Under the pieces are notes generated by a model. The model saw nothing but the letters and a program-made list of their open reading frames with translations. It searched no databases and was not told where the DNA came from. A stretch of 64,000 nt of DNA, from NCBI GenBank assembly GCA_041397725.1, contig JAWKVZ010000002.1, forward strand, positions 471,581 to 535,580. The letters run 5' to 3'. Both the position numbers and the translations under genes were made by a program. Below are positions 63,824-64,000 of this stretch, one piece after another (positions within the stretch are counted from its first letter, which is position 1; every line of letters begins with the position of its first letter). Source of the DNA: JAGRKR01 sp041397725 (GTDB taxonomy: Bacteria > Pseudomonadota > Alphaproteobacteria > Rhizobiales > Hyphomicrobiaceae).

Positions 63824-64000
63824 GGCGAGGTGCGCTGGAACGCGGGGCGGCTGTCACCGCCCGGCGACCGTGCCTGATCGGGCCTCGGCGCGGGCGTTGG
63901 CGCAGAGCCCGGAGCCTGAGCGGCAGCGTCCGCTGGACACTGCCGCACCTGCCTTGCCGTCTCGGGCCGTCGCGCAGCCATGCCACCTCAGAAGATGAAG

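Overview
The window is GC-rich, densely coded alphaproteobacterial chromosome. Several gene sets point to the Hyphomicrobiales (Rhizobiales): divergent metX-metW against hisC-tyrC, the arsR-arsC-aqpS arsenic operon with a metalloid-channel aquaporin, a 1,611-residue NAD-glutamate dehydrogenase, an IalB-family secreted protein, an Omp25/31-like outer-membrane barrel, and an FNR/FixK-type box. The species assignment is an inference. No phage, plasmid, insertion sequence or CRISPR array was seen.

Layout. Bases 1-8.2 kb hold a peptide/amide catabolic run: three M20 metallopeptidases (the first cut by the window edge), an amidase, a gamma-glutamyltransferase-like enzyme without signal peptide and an M81 (MlrC-type) metallopeptidase. 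Bases 8.2-13.1 kb hold amino-acid biosynthesis: a ChaC-like gamma-glutamylcyclotransferase, tyrC and hisC on the minus strand, metX and metW on the plus strand. Bases 13.1-24.9 kb carry large membrane proteins of unknown function (DUF2339, DUF6064, DUF4153, DUF2189), two NIPSNAP proteins, a cupin, fumC and a Tat-exported aldo/keto reductase. Bases 24.9-31.2 kb are a second catabolic cluster: three MmgE/PrpD paralogues around a TcuA-like flavoprotein. A GIY-YIG nuclease gene and a 0.7-kb non-coding block of REP-like palindromes follow.

Bases 32.3-37.5 kb contain an oxidoreductase, membrane proteins, an outer-membrane barrel and the arsenic operon; a very similar ArsR-type operator lies both before arsR and before the barrel gene. 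Bases 37.6-53.6 kb are mixed housekeeping and catabolism: NAD-glutamate dehydrogenase, an AhpD-like protein, a TPR protein, two CaiB/BaiF CoA-transferases, an enoyl-CoA hydratase, an orphan ParA, a SpoU-type methyltransferase, IalB and rlmN.

Bases 53.8-57.4 kb form a compact ECF42-type sigma-factor module: two DGPF/YciI proteins, the sigma factor with its C-terminal TPR-like extension, a VOC protein and a DUF1428-VOC fusion. The same promoter, TGTCGG-N17-CGTCCT, stands before each half of the module. Next to it lies an unusual fusion of a degenerate metallophosphoesterase domain, a Cys-Cys-rich linker and an ArsM-like arsenite methyltransferase. The window ends with tRNA-Arg(CCG), a cyclic-nucleotide-binding/rhodanese fusion, guaA and an amidohydrolase.

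The strongest leads are the ECF42 module with its duplicated promoter, the metallophosphoesterase-ArsM fusion, the second ArsR-type operator, the perfect FNR box before the DUF2189 gene, the TcuA/MmgE cluster, and the alternating palindromes beside the GIY-YIG gene.
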